A DNA stretch of 64,000 nucleotides from an uncultured bacterium (GTDB taxonomy: Bacteria; Bacillota; Clostridia; Oscillospirales; CAG-272). The stretch is taken from contig CASDOQ010000013.1 of assembly GCA_949282345.1 (NCBI GenBank), positions 52,668 through 116,667 of the forward strand, read 5' to 3'. Numbering within the stretch: the stretch's first letter is position 1; each line of letters starts with the position of its first letter. Under the pieces are notes generated by a model. It searched no databases, was not told the DNA's origin, and saw nothing but the letters and a program-made list of their open reading frames with translations. The translations under genes and the position numbers were made by a program. Shown here one piece after another: positions 55,120 to 63,903 of this stretch.

Positions 55120-55908
55120 TTACACGTCTTTTTCGGGAATATCCCCGACCCCGGAGAGAATCAGACGGGGACGAAAGGGGAACCCCTTGACCGTCTCGCG
55201 GGACGAGACGCCCGAGAGGACAAGGACGGGATCAAGACCGCTCTCCATAGCGGCGATGATGTCGGTATCCATCCGATCCCCGATCATGGCAACGTCCGAA
55301 GAATGGATTCCCTGGGCATGGAAACGTTCCATGGCGGCGCGCATCATCAGCGGGTTCGGCTTTCCGACAAAGTAGGCACGACGGTCTGTGGCATATTCCA
55401 CCGGAGCAACAAGGGCCTTGCAGGCAGGAACCTCACCCCGGTCGGTCGGTGTCGTGAGGTCGGAGTTGGTCCCGATCAGTTTGGCGCCGCGGTTCACAAG
55501 AAGCGTGGCTTTTTTAATGCTCTCAAAATTGTAATTTTCGGTCTCTCCGATCACGACGTACTCGGGGTCTACATCGTTCAGCGTTATGCCGACGTCGTAC
55601 AACGCGTTGGTCAGTCCGGCATCGCCGATCGCGTAAACGGTAGATGCCCCTTGACTTTTCAGGAAACTGGCCGTAGCCAGCGCGGAAGTATAGAAAACAT
55701 CCTCGGACACCTGCAGTCCCATGCGGGCGAGCTTCTGCTGTAATTCCCGTGGGGACTTCTGGCTGTTATTGGTCAGAAAGAGGAATTTTTTATCGTTTTT
55801 ATAAAGCCAGTCGACAAATTCACGCACACCGTCGAGAAGCGTATTGCCGTGATAGATCACACCGTCCATATCGCAGATGAAACCGCGTTTTGCTCTTAGT
55901 TTTTCCAT
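55120..55908 (-). CDS. HAD-IIA family phosphatase (NagD-like)
   Basis: A 262-residue HAD hydrolase. The nucleophile motif is CDMDGVIYHGN, motif II LFLTNNSQKSP, then YFVGKPNPLMM and the final IGDRMDTDIIAAMESG. The cap is of the C2 type (NagD, phosphoglycolate phosphatase or p-nitrophenyl phosphatase). The substrate is not clear; a detoxifying sugar-phosphate phosphatase is likely. Promoter at 55941-55969. Confidence 0.92.
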   Translation of the reverse strand: MEKLRAKRGFICDMDGVIYHGNTLLDGVREFVDWLYKNDKKFLFLTNNSQKSPRELQQKLARMGLQVSEDVFYTSALATASFLKSQGASTVYAIGDAGLTNALYDVGITLNDVDPEYVVIGETENYNFESIKKATLLVNRGAKLIGTNSDLTTPTDRGEVPACKALVAPVEYATDRRAYFVGKPNPLMMRAAMERFHAQGIHSSDVAMIGDRMDTDIIAAMESGLDPVLVLSGVSSRETVKGFPFRPRLILSGVGDIPEKDV

Positions 55909-55940
55909 ATTCTGATTCTCCTTGGCAGAGTCTTTTTACT

Positions 55941-55969
55941 ATTATATCACGCAAGAGAAAAAAAATAAA
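55941..55969 (-). promoter_or_regulatory. Promoter for the HAD phosphatase gene
   Basis: TTTATT, 17 bp, TATAAT on the minus strand. Confidence 0.65.
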
Positions 55970-56016
55970 GTGTCGGATCGGCGGGAAATGCTCCGCGCGA
56001 AGCAGATTCTGCCCGG

Positions 56017-57453
56017 TCATTTCCGCCCGTACAGGCGATTGAGGGAAAGAAAACGCGCAAAATCCGCAAGGGTAAGCTGACCGTCCGTCATACGGTACGC
56101 CCAGTTCCCCGAAGCCACGCCGGGCGTATTGATGCGCGTATCCGCGCCAAAGCCGAAAATATCCTGTATCGGAAGAATGGAAAGCCCCGCATGGGAAGAG
56201 AGGAGCGTGCGCAGGATCGCCGGCGAGGAATCGACCCAGTTCTCCTCCGATACGCCGCAATACCGCATGAGCCACTGCCTTTCCCCGGCGGACATTTCAA
56301 ACAAATAGCCAAGTAAAGTATTGTTGTCATGCGTCCCGGTATACGCTACACAGTTCTCGGGATAATTGTGAGGCAGATGAGGACTTTTCGAATCCCCCAG
56401 AAAGCCGAACTGCAAAACGCGCATCGAGGGGAACCCGCTACTCTCGACCAGTTCCTCCACCGCCGGTGTGATCTCTCCGAGATCCTCCGCGATAAAGAGC
56501 GCACGGGAAGTCAGATCGGAGATTGCGCGCAGAAAACTCTTCCCCGGCCCGCGGACCCACTTCCCCTCCCGAGCGGAAGCGGCCGTGGCGGGAATCCGGA
56601 AATAGGATTCAAAGCCCCGGAAATGGTCAAGCCGGACGCCGTCAAAAAGTTCCAGCATCCACGAAAGGCGCGCGCGAAAAAAAGCATAGCGGTTTTTGCG
56701 GGCCAGCGGCCAATTGTACAGGGGGTTTCCCCACATCTGCCCCTCCGCCGAAAAATAGTCGGGCGGGACGCCGGCGATAAAGCGGGCACGCCCGTCCGGT
56801 CCCAAGAGAAATTCCTCGCGATGGAAGCAGACGTCACTGCTCTGCTCCGCAACGTAGATCGGGATATCCCCGATAATTCCGATGCCGCGTTCCTTTGCAT
56901 ACGCCCGCACGGTCTGCCACTGGCGGTACGCCTCGTATTGCGTAAATCCCCAGCAGAAAACGATCTCTTCATCGGGGTCCCATACGCGAAAGTTCTGCCA
57001 GTCGCTTCCGCCATTCTGCGTCCGGAGAGCCATAAAGCGGCAGAATTCCCCGACCTGCGGATGCGATGCAAGAAACTCCTCCACCGGCGTTCGATCGGCT
57101 AACCGAGCAGCCGCGCGGAATAAAAGCGGCAGACGCTCTTCACGGAGACGGTCATATTCGCACAGATAAGGATAACTCTCCCGGGCGGCGGCCAGTTCCT
57201 CCTCGGTAATAAGCCCTTCAGTGCAAAGCGTGGGCAGATCAATGAAATAGGGATTCAGACTGAACGTGGAGGGGGATTTATAGGGAGAATTGCATTCGTC
57301 GCATACGCAGAGCGGAAGCACCTGCCACCAGGAAAAGCCGCCTTCGGCCAGTCTGTCGAGAAAGCGGAAGGCCGGAGCGCCGAAAGAACCGATCGAATAT
57401 CCTCCGGGAAGCGAAAAAACCGGGCAAAGAACGCCGGAACTTCTTTTCATCAT
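56017..57453 (-). CDS. malQ: 4-alpha-glucanotransferase (amylomaltase)
   Basis: A 478-residue GH77 enzyme that transfers glucan chains between malto-oligosaccharides in the cytoplasm. Seen: SLPGGYSIGSFGAPAFRFLD, WWQVLPLCVCDECNSPYKSP, IIGDIPIYVAEQSSDV, the nucleophile block VRLDHFRGFESYF, FIAEDLGEIT (acid/base Glu) and YTGTHDNNTL. Length is normal. It stands apart from other glycogen or maltose genes. SD AAGGAA. Confidence 0.97.
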   Translation of the reverse strand: MMKRSSGVLCPVFSLPGGYSIGSFGAPAFRFLDRLAEGGFSWWQVLPLCVCDECNSPYKSPSTFSLNPYFIDLPTLCTEGLITEEELAAARESYPYLCEYDRLREERLPLLFRAAARLADRTPVEEFLASHPQVGEFCRFMALRTQNGGSDWQNFRVWDPDEEIVFCWGFTQYEAYRQWQTVRAYAKERGIGIIGDIPIYVAEQSSDVCFHREEFLLGPDGRARFIAGVPPDYFSAEGQMWGNPLYNWPLARKNRYAFFRARLSWMLELFDGVRLDHFRGFESYFRIPATAASAREGKWVRGPGKSFLRAISDLTSRALFIAEDLGEITPAVEELVESSGFPSMRVLQFGFLGDSKSPHLPHNYPENCVAYTGTHDNNTLLGYLFEMSAGERQWLMRYCGVSEENWVDSSPAILRTLLSSHAGLSILPIQDIFGFGADTRINTPGVASGNWAYRMTDGQLTLADFARFLSLNRLYGRK

Positions 57454-57550
57454 TTATTTCCTTTCATATTATCCTGCTTATCCTGCGACGCGGGCACAAA
57501 CGAGAGAAAAAGATGTCCACGCGATCGAAGGATGATCCGCAAGTAAGAAA

Positions 57551-57579
57551 AAACGCACAGCGGGTCAACTGTGCGTTTT
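57551..57579 (-). terminator. Terminator of rpsT
   Basis: AAACGCACAG and CTGTGCGTTT stem with an 8-nt loop; on the minus strand it ends in T6. Confidence 0.9.
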
Positions 57580-57584
57580 GAAAA

Positions 57585-57848
57585 TCAAGCCATTTTGTTG
57601 AGCTTCAGGGTGAAACTGCTCTTCTTGTGCGCCGCGTTATTTTTGTGAAGAATTCCATGAGCAACTGCCTGGTCAATCTTCTTGACGGCGGCCTTATATG
57701 CTGCAGCGGCCAGTTCCTGGTCCCCGCTCGCCAGAGCGGCATCATACTTCTTGATGATGGTGCGCATCTGCGTTCTGAAGATCTGGTTGCGAAGTGCTTT
57801 CGCCTGCGAAACCTTCACGCGCTTTTTAGCAGATTTGATATTCGGCAC
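57585..57848 (-). CDS. rpsT: 30S ribosomal protein S20
   Basis: An 87-residue S20. Start is GTG at 57848 (protein MPNIKSAKKRVKVSQAKALR), with SD GGAGGA 7 nt upstream; an ATG five codons earlier lies in front of the SD. Helical, basic and Lys/Ala-rich, with KIDQAVAHGILHKNNAAHKK near the end. Single-gene unit with a ~75-nt leader. Confidence 0.97.
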   Translation of the reverse strand: MPNIKSAKKRVKVSQAKALRNQIFRTQMRTIIKKYDAALASGDQELAAAAYKAAVKKIDQAVAHGILHKNNAAHKKSSFTLKLNKMA

Positions 57849-57936
57849 GAAACTATCCTCCAAATTATTTTTTGCTCGCTGACTGCATTATCACCTGAGA
57901 GGGTATGAAAAAGCATTCACCTACACACATTTATGT

Positions 57937-57965
57937 ATCTTATCATATTCTTTTCAAAATATCAA
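57937..57965 (-). promoter_or_regulatory. Promoter for rpsT
   Basis: TTGATA, 17 bp, TAAGAT on the minus strand. Confidence 0.75.
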
Positions 57966-57993
57966 GAGTTTTCCGAAAAATTTTTATTTTTTC

Positions 57994-58022
57994 TTGACAA
58001 GGCAGGAATTCTGTGCTATACT
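57994..58022 (+). promoter_or_regulatory. Promoter for ylxM-ffh-rpsP-khpA
   Basis: TTGACA, 17 bp, TATACT. Confidence 0.9.
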
Positions 58023-58056
58023 TGTAAAGTAAAACGGTTTACAGGAGTGAATCGCT

Positions 58057-58407
58057 TTGTTTGAAAAGAATCTGACCATCGAATATCTGCTCGATTTTTA
58101 CGGTGACGTGCTGGAGGAAAGACCCCGCAAGATCCTTTCCGCTTACTATGGAGAGGATCTTTCGCTTTCCGAGATTGCCGCTGAGGTCGGCATTTCCCGG
58201 CAGGGGGTGCGGCACGTGCTGAAAAAAGGCGAAGAGCAGTTGTTTTTCATGGAGGAGCGTCTGGGGCTTGCCCGGCGTTACCAGGAAACGGCCGAAGCGG
58301 CCGAACGGCTTTCCACGCTGGCCGCGCCGCTCCTTGCCAGCGAGGACGGCCGGGTACGCGCGCTGGCTGAAGAAGCGGAGGCGCTTTCCGCCCTGCTTGG
58401 AAAATGA
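58057..58407 (+). CDS. ylxM: YlxM-family DNA-binding protein (UPF0122)
   Basis: A 116-residue HTH protein always found beside ffh. Start is TTG at 58057 with SD AGGAGTG. Seen: NLTIEYLLDFYGDVLEERPR, then the sigma-70 region 4-like HTH LSEIAAEVGISRQGVRHVLK. It is thought to modulate the signal recognition particle GTPase in streptococci; in other groups the role is open. 19 bp before ffh. Confidence 0.93.
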   Translation: MFEKNLTIEYLLDFYGDVLEERPRKILSAYYGEDLSLSEIAAEVGISRQGVRHVLKKGEEQLFFMEERLGLARRYQETAEAAERLSTLAAPLLASEDGRVRALAEEAEALSALLGK

Positions 58408-58426
58408 ATCGTAAGGAGGCAGCACT

Positions 58427-59767
58427 TTGTTCCAGGGTCTTACCGAAAAACTATCCGCCGCGCTGAAAAAGTTCCGCAACAAGGGAAAGCTGACCGAAGC
58501 CGACGTCAAAGAAGGAATGCGCGAGGTCAAACTGGCTCTTCTGGAAGCCGATGTCAACTTCAAGGTCGTGCGTGAATTCGTAAAGTCCGTGACCGACCGC
58601 GCCGTGGGGGAGACGGTACTGGAAAGTCTGCTTCCCGCCCAGCAGATCATCAAGATCGTCAATGAAGAACTGATCCGGCTGATGGGATCCGAATCTCCGA
58701 AAATCGAGATCGCCTCCGCACCGCCGACGGTATTGATGATGTGTGGCCTGCAGGGCGCCGGGAAAACGACCCATTGCGGAAAACTGGCCGCTTATTTCAA
58801 GAAAAAAGGCAAAAATCCTCTCCTCGTTGCCTGTGACGTATACCGCCCGGCCGCCATAGATCAGCTCAAGATCGTCGGTGAACAGGTCGGGGTTCCGGTA
58901 TTTTCTCTCGGAACGGGAGCCGATCCGGTCAAGATCGCCAAAGGCGGCGTGGAATACGCCAAAAAACACGGGCACGACATGGTCTTTATCGATACCGCCG
59001 GTCGGCTCCAGATCGACGAGGATATGATGGAGGAACTGGAGCGGATCAAAAAGACCGTTGCCCCCCACGAGATCCTCTTGGTGGTAGACTCCATGACCGG
59101 GCAGAACGCCGTCAACGTAGCCGATACCTTCAACGCGCGGCTCGACATCACCGGCGTGCTGATGACCAAAATGGACGGCGATACGCGCGGAGGCGCGGCG
59201 CTCTCGGTCAAGTATATCACCGGAAAGCCGATCAAGTTCGTCGGTACCGGCGAAGCGATGGACGCCCTGGAGCCTTTCCACCCCGACCGTATGGCCTCCC
59301 GTATTCTCGGGATGGGGGACGTGCTGACGCTGATCGAAAAGGCCGAGGCCGCCTTTGACGAAAAGACCGCCGCCGAGATCGAGCGCAAAATGCGCGAGGC
59401 CGCCTTCACACTGGACGATTTTCTCGTTCAGCTCCGGCAACTCCGCAAAATGGGCAATCTCAGCCAGCTCATCGGTATGCTCCCCGGCGTAAAGCCCGGC
59501 GCGGCTGAAAACCTGAACGTGGACGAGAAACAACTCGCACGGATCGAGGCGATCGTTCTCTCAATGACGCCGACAGAGCGGATCTATCCCAGTGAAACGC
59601 TGAACGGCTCGCGCCGCCGCCGGATCGCCGCAGGAAGCGGCACCTCGGTCGAGGATGTCAACCGGCTCATGAAACAATTTGAGCAAATGAAAAAGATGAT
59701 GAAGCAGTTCTCTTCCCCCGGGAAGATGAGAGGCCTCTTCGGTAGAAAAATGAAAATTCCGTACTGA
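58427..59767 (+). CDS. ffh: Signal recognition particle protein Ffh
   Basis: A 446-residue SRP54-type GTPase that targets membrane proteins. Start is TTG at 58427 (SD AAGGAGG). N domain 1-~85; G domain with GLQGAGKTTHCGKLA, DVYRPAAIDQL, DTAGRLQ and TKMDGDTRGGAALS; M domain from ~300 with the RNA-binding SGTSVEDVNRLMKQF and a Met-rich end. No SRP RNA gene was seen in the window. Confidence 0.98.
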   Translation: MFQGLTEKLSAALKKFRNKGKLTEADVKEGMREVKLALLEADVNFKVVREFVKSVTDRAVGETVLESLLPAQQIIKIVNEELIRLMGSESPKIEIASAPPTVLMMCGLQGAGKTTHCGKLAAYFKKKGKNPLLVACDVYRPAAIDQLKIVGEQVGVPVFSLGTGADPVKIAKGGVEYAKKHGHDMVFIDTAGRLQIDEDMMEELERIKKTVAPHEILLVVDSMTGQNAVNVADTFNARLDITGVLMTKMDGDTRGGAALSVKYITGKPIKFVGTGEAMDALEPFHPDRMASRILGMGDVLTLIEKAEAAFDEKTAAEIERKMREAAFTLDDFLVQLRQLRKMGNLSQLIGMLPGVKPGAAENLNVDEKQLARIEAIVLSMTPTERIYPSETLNGSRRRRIAAGSGTSVEDVNRLMKQFEQMKKMMKQFSSPGKMRGLFGRKMKIPY

Positions 59768-59814
59768 TCGGATTTTTATAAAAAACAAACAATTCAATTT
59801 TGGAGGAAAGAAAA

Positions 59815-60054
59815 ATGGTTAAGATCAGACTGAGAAGAATGGGCGCAAAGAAGGCCCCCTTCTATCGCGTGGTGGTGGCGGATGAGCGTTCTCCCCGCGA
59901 CGGGCGCTTCATCGAAGAGATCGGATACTACAATCCGATGACCAACCCGGCCGAGATCCGCATCGACACGGAACGCGCCGCGAAGTGGATCGCCAACGGT
60001 GCCCAGCCGACCGACACGGTCAAGTCTCTGCTCAAAAAGATCTCTGCCCAGTAA
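59815..60054 (+). CDS. rpsP: 30S ribosomal protein S16
   Basis: A 79-residue S16: [20 protein letters not shown], then [14 protein letters not shown] and [23 protein letters not shown] 59815 follows SD TTGGAGG. Operon position after ffh is the usual one. Confidence 0.98.
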   Translation: MVKIRLRRMGAKKAPFYRVVVADERSPRDGRFIEEIGYYNPMTNPAEIRIDTERAAKWIANGAQPTDTVKSLLKKISAQ

Positions 60055-60068
60055 TCGAGGTTGGGCAA

Positions 60069-60302
60069 ATGGATTTTGCACGCATCCTGACTGATATCGC
60101 ACGGGCAATTGTCGATTCGCCCGACGCGGTCTCCGTCACCGAGACGGTGGACGGAGACGAGATCACGCTTGTGCTTTCGGTTGCGGAAGATGACACCGGT
60201 ATGGTCATCGGTCATCACGGAAAGATCGCCAAAGCGATCCGCTGTGTCATGAAAGCCGCCGCCAATACCTGCGGAAAACGCGTGAACGTTGAGATCAAGT
60301 AA
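60069..60302 (+). CDS. khpA: KH-domain RNA-binding protein KhpA
   Basis: A 77-residue single KH domain with the GxxG loop as IGHHGKIAKAIR. KhpA works with KhpB in RNA binding linked to cell elongation and sRNA biology in streptococci. It follows rpsP by 14 bp, the usual place. The next genes of the common cluster (rimM, trmD, rplS) are absent; a terminator follows. Confidence 0.94.
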   Translation: MDFARILTDIARAIVDSPDAVSVTETVDGDEITLVLSVAEDDTGMVIGHHGKIAKAIRCVMKAAANTCGKRVNVEIK

Positions 60303-60305
60303 AAG

Positions 60306-60331
60306 AAAAGCGGCCGTCAGGCCGTTTTTTT
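60306..60331 (+). terminator. Terminator after khpA
   Basis: CGGCC, GTCA, GGCCG, then T7. Confidence 0.9.
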
Positions 60332-60374
60332 ATGTGTTTTTCGGAAGGATCTGCAAGATCTGCGGAAAGGGCTG

Positions 60375-61316
60375 TCAGTCGGCAGAAAGTCCAGGCACGG
60401 AAGCCCGGTATAAAGCATCGGAAAGCACAACGAACTCCTGCGTGGAGAGGCATTCCCCGCGGATGGTAGGGGAATAGCCGAGGCCGGTGACAATCTCCGT
60501 AAGCATCGCTTTTGAAAGCGCGGAAAATCCGGCCGAAAGTGCATTGACGAGCGTTTTGCGGCGTTGGCCGAAAGCGGCCTTCACCGTTCGGAAAAACCAA
60601 GGCTCCGAAAGAGGGGAAAAAGGCTTCTCTTCATGGAGAGAAAGGCGAACCACGGCTGAATCGACCTTCGGAGCGGGTAAAAAGCACCCGGCGGGAACCC
60701 GGAAAAGACGTTCCACCGTTCCGTAATACCCCAGCACGGCCGTGATGGCCCCGTAGGCGGCGCTTCCCGGAGGGGCGATCAGACGGTCAGCGACCTCATC
60801 CTGTATCATCACGGTGATGCTGCGGAAGCGAACGCCGCAGGAGAGCAGGCGCATCAGGATCGGCGTGGTGATATAATACGGGAGATTGGCACAGACGTGC
60901 ACGGGAAGCCCGCCGGACTCTTTCTCAAAGAGCGCAGGCAGATCCAACTCCATGACGTCGGCACGAAAAACCGTGACGTTCGGTTTATCCGCCAGCGTCC
61001 GGGAAAGTACGGGCATCAGTCCCGCATCGATTTCGACCGCCAGAACGCGGCGGTAACGCGCGGCCAGCTCCCGGGTCAGCGTACCGGCCCCGGGGCCGAT
61101 CTCCAGAATGCAGGCATCCTCTGTATCGGCGGCAGAATCGGCGATACGGGCAACGGCAGGGGCATTCACGAGAAAATTCTGCCCGTATTCCTTGCGGAAG
61201 GAAATGCCGGCCTCCTCCATCAGCGAACGGATCACCGAAGGGCTTGTTAGTTCTCCCGAAAAAGGAGAAGCCGTTCCGTCAGCCCCCGGCGTAAAAGCTT
61301 CTATTTTCTGCTCCAT
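60375..61316 (-). CDS. rsmA: 16S rRNA (adenine(1518)-N6/adenine(1519)-N6)-dimethyltransferase
   Basis: A 313-residue KsgA/RsmA enzyme. SAM site in ILEIGPGAGTLTRELA, acceptor site NLPYYITTPI, start of the fold at RKEYGQNFLVN, and FGQRRKTLVNAL near the C-terminus. The first ~37 residues are extra compared with the family. The ATG overlaps the asnA stop (TGATG), so it is translationally coupled to it. Confidence 0.96.
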   Translation of the reverse strand: MEQKIEAFTPGADGTASPFSGELTSPSVIRSLMEEAGISFRKEYGQNFLVNAPAVARIADSAADTEDACILEIGPGAGTLTRELAARYRRVLAVEIDAGLMPVLSRTLADKPNVTVFRADVMELDLPALFEKESGGLPVHVCANLPYYITTPILMRLLSCGVRFRSITVMIQDEVADRLIAPPGSAAYGAITAVLGYYGTVERLFRVPAGCFLPAPKVDSAVVRLSLHEEKPFSPLSEPWFFRTVKAAFGQRRKTLVNALSAGFSALSKAMLTEIVTGLGYSPTIRGECLSTQEFVVLSDALYRASVPGLSAD

Positions 61317-62323
61317 CAGAGGAGGCGGACCCCCGCCGCGGAACAGATACGGACGGTTTCTTCATCCCAGACGCTCGACTGCACTTCCCCGATATGGGCG
61401 CACTGCATCATCAGCATACAGAGGCGGGACTGCCCGATGCCGCCGCCGATGGTGAGCGGCAGTTCGCCGGCGAGAAGCATTTTGTGGAAAGGGTAGGTAC
61501 GGCGTTCATCGTGCCCGGAAATGCGAAGCTGCCGGTCAAGCGACTCTTCATCCACACGGATCCCCATGGAGGAAATCTCGAGTGCGCGGCCGAGCGTTTC
61601 GTTCCAGAAGAAAATATCGCCGTTCAGAGCCCAGTCGTCATAATCGGGAGCGCGGCCGTCGTGCGGCTTTCCCGAGCGGAGCACACCGCCGATCTGCATG
61701 ATGAAGGCGGTACTGTGCTCCGCAAGATAGCGGTTCTCACGCTCGTTCGGGGAAAGGTCGGGATAAAGATCCTCCAATTCCTGCGTCGTGATGAAAGAGA
61801 CCTCGCGGGAAGGAGTAAAACCGAGTTGCGGGAACGCGGCGCGGACACGATCATTGGTGTCACAGATCGCATTGATGATCGAAACGACGGTAGACTTCAG
61901 ATATTCGACCGTGCGGGTCTTTCGGGTGATGATCTTCTCCCAGTCCCACTGATCCACATAGAGCGAATGCAGGTTGTCAAGCGCCTCATCGCGCCGGATG
62001 GCGTTCATGTCGGTATAGAGTCCCTCGCCGACCGTAAAACCGTAATTCTTCAGCGCCAGCCGTTTCCATTTTGCCAGCGAGTGAACGACCTCGGCCTCCC
62101 GGCCGACGGCAGGAATATCAAAGGAAACCGGGCGCTCATATCCGTTCAGATTATCGTTCAACCCGGAGTCATGCGTGACAAAGAGCGGGGCGGAAACGCG
62201 CTTGAGGTTGAGCGCCTGAGAAAACTCGTGCTGGAAGGTCTTTTTGATCAGAGAAATGGCAAGCTGGGTCTGGTACGCGTCAAGACGCGGTCGATAGCCG
62301 GCCGGGATCGTACAAGTGTTCAT
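61316..62323 (-). CDS. asnA: Aspartate--ammonia ligase (asparagine synthetase A)
   Basis: A 335-residue ammonia-dependent asparagine synthetase related to class II aminoacyl-tRNA synthetases. Seen: QTQLAISLIKKTFQHEFSQA, THDSGLNDNLNGYERPVSF, NAIRRDEALDNLHSLYVDQW and TIGGGIGQSRLCMLM. SD GAGAAGGA. It lies downstream of asnS, which uses its product, and is coupled to rsmA. Confidence 0.97.
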   Translation of the reverse strand: MNTCTIPAGYRPRLDAYQTQLAISLIKKTFQHEFSQALNLKRVSAPLFVTHDSGLNDNLNGYERPVSFDIPAVGREAEVVHSLAKWKRLALKNYGFTVGEGLYTDMNAIRRDEALDNLHSLYVDQWDWEKIITRKTRTVEYLKSTVVSIINAICDTNDRVRAAFPQLGFTPSREVSFITTQELEDLYPDLSPNERENRYLAEHSTAFIMQIGGVLRSGKPHDGRAPDYDDWALNGDIFFWNETLGRALEISSMGIRVDEESLDRQLRISGHDERRTYPFHKMLLAGELPLTIGGGIGQSRLCMLMMQCAHIGEVQSSVWDEETVRICSAAGVRLL

Positions 62324-62390
62324 AGTTTTTCCTTCTCGTTAAATATATAGTTTTGTTTGCATAAATTTCGAATTTTTGAACCGTACAACG

Positions 62391-62415
62391 GAAAAATGCC
62401 CCGTGGGGCATTTTT
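62391..62415 (-). terminator. Terminator of asnS
   Basis: AAAAATGCCCC and GGGGCATTTTT with a 2-nt centre. Symmetric. The 70 bp between it and asnA are A+T-rich and may hold a weak asnA promoter (TTCGAA, 17 bp, TATATA). Confidence 0.85.
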
Positions 62416-62417
62416 CA

Positions 62418-63797
62418 TCAGAAGTCGCAGTTGCCGGGAGTACGGTAATAGGGGATCACGTCCCGGATGTTCTCCATGCCGGTCACATAGATGATCAGAC
62501 GTTCAAATCCCATACCGAAGCCGGAATGCGTGCAGCCGCCGTACTTACGCAGGTTGCAGTACCAGTACATACTCTCCGCGGAGATGCCGAGTTCGTTCAT
62601 CCGGGAGAGGAGCAGGTCGTAGCGCGTTTCGCGCTGAGAACCGCCCATCAGTTCTCCGGCATCGGGAACCAGAAGGTCAACCGCGGCTACGGTCTCCTTG
62701 TCGTCGTTCTGATACATATAGAAGGCCTTAAAATCCTTCGGCCAGTTATACACAAAAACGGGGGCGCCAAACTTCTTGTCGGTCAGATATTTTTCATGCT
62801 CTTTCGCAAGGTCGCTGTCATAATCCGGCTTGAAGGCAAAGTTCTCGGTCTTGTCGGCTTCCTTCAGGATCGTGATGGCATCGTGGAAGGAAACGCGGGC
62901 GATCTCGGAGGAGATCAGTTTTTTCATGCGTTCGCGGAGCGGCAGATTATTGTACTTTTCGAGATATTCGAGTTCACTGTCACAACGCGAAAGGATCGTG
63001 GTGAGGATGGTCTTAAGGAAATCCTCCTCCAGGTCCATCAGGCCGAAAAGATCTGTGAAAGCCACTTCCGGCTCAATCATCCAGAATTCCGAAGCGTGGG
63101 TACGGGTGTTGGAATTCTCCGCCCGGAAGGTAGGACCGAAGGTATAGATCTTGCTGAACGCCATGGCAAAGGTCTCGCCCTCCAGCTGCCCGGTCACGGC
63201 CAGGGAGGTATGACGGCCGAAGAAATCGTCGGCATAATCGCACTTTTCTCCCTTGGAGGGGTCAAAGGTCGTCACGGTGAAGGTGTTCCCTGCGCCCTCG
63301 GCGTCGTTGGCCGTAAAGAGCGGGGTGTGAACGTAAAGGTACCCGCGGGACTGGAAATATTCGTGGATCGCCATCGCCGCCACGCTCCGGACGCGGAAAA
63401 CCGCCTGGAACAGCCGGGTGCGGGGACGGAGATAGGCGTGCTCGCGGAGGAATTCCAGCGAGTGGCGCTTGGGTTGAAGGGGATAATCTTCTGCGCATTC
63501 TCCGATCACGCGCAGAGAGGAAAGCTCGATCTCGATCGTATGATTCCGTTCATTGGGCACGACGGTCCCGGTGATCTCGGTACAGGAGCCGATCTTCAAA
63601 GCGGACAGCGCCGCCATCATGTCCGGCGAGGCGGTCTCGGCATTATAGGTAAGCTGCAGAAGGCTAAAAGTCGTTCCGTCATAGAAATCCAAAAAGCCCA
63701 TTTTTTTCTGGTTTCTGTGATTGCGTATCCAACCGTGCAGCGTGACCTCTTTCCCGAGGAATTCTTCTTTTTTTGCAAACAGTTCCCGTATATCCAT
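62418..63797 (-). CDS. asnS: Asparagine--tRNA ligase
   Basis: A 459-residue class IIb synthetase. OB-fold anticodon domain at the start (VTLHGWIRNHRNQKKMGFLD), then the catalytic domain with motif 2 FRAENSNTRTHASEFWMIEP and motif 3 GFGMGFERLIIYVTG. ATG 63797 has SD GGAGG at good spacing; the frame is open 8 codons further. AsnRS with AsnA means Asn-tRNA can be made directly. The leader is too short for a T-box. Confidence 0.97.
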   Translation of the reverse strand: MDIRELFAKKEEFLGKEVTLHGWIRNHRNQKKMGFLDFYDGTTFSLLQLTYNAETASPDMMAALSALKIGSCTEITGTVVPNERNHTIEIELSSLRVIGECAEDYPLQPKRHSLEFLREHAYLRPRTRLFQAVFRVRSVAAMAIHEYFQSRGYLYVHTPLFTANDAEGAGNTFTVTTFDPSKGEKCDYADDFFGRHTSLAVTGQLEGETFAMAFSKIYTFGPTFRAENSNTRTHASEFWMIEPEVAFTDLFGLMDLEEDFLKTILTTILSRCDSELEYLEKYNNLPLRERMKKLISSEIARVSFHDAITILKEADKTENFAFKPDYDSDLAKEHEKYLTDKKFGAPVFVYNWPKDFKAFYMYQNDDKETVAAVDLLVPDAGELMGGSQRETRYDLLLSRMNELGISAESMYWYCNLRKYGGCTHSGFGMGFERLIIYVTGMENIRDVIPYYRTPGNCDF

Positions 63798-63874
63798 GGA
63801 TGCCTCCGCTCCCGGGCGCACAGACGCCCCGGGCCGCCCCGTGGAGGGCGTACCCTACAAAATAATTACATAAT

Positions 63875-63903
63875 ATCATAACACGTTCCCCTGTTTTTGT
63901 CAA
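63875..63903 (-). promoter_or_regulatory. Promoter for asnS
   Basis: TTGACA, 17 bp, TATGAT on the minus strand. The ~75-nt leader has a G+C-rich stem (CCCGGG...CCCGGG) near 63810-63835. The last ~95 bp of the window (63905-64000) hold no feature except a small GCGGC/GCCGC hairpin. Confidence 0.85.

Noticed and set aside
63798..63874. T-box leader before asnS
   Set aside because: The leader is only ~75 nt and has no T-box or specifier-loop sequence.
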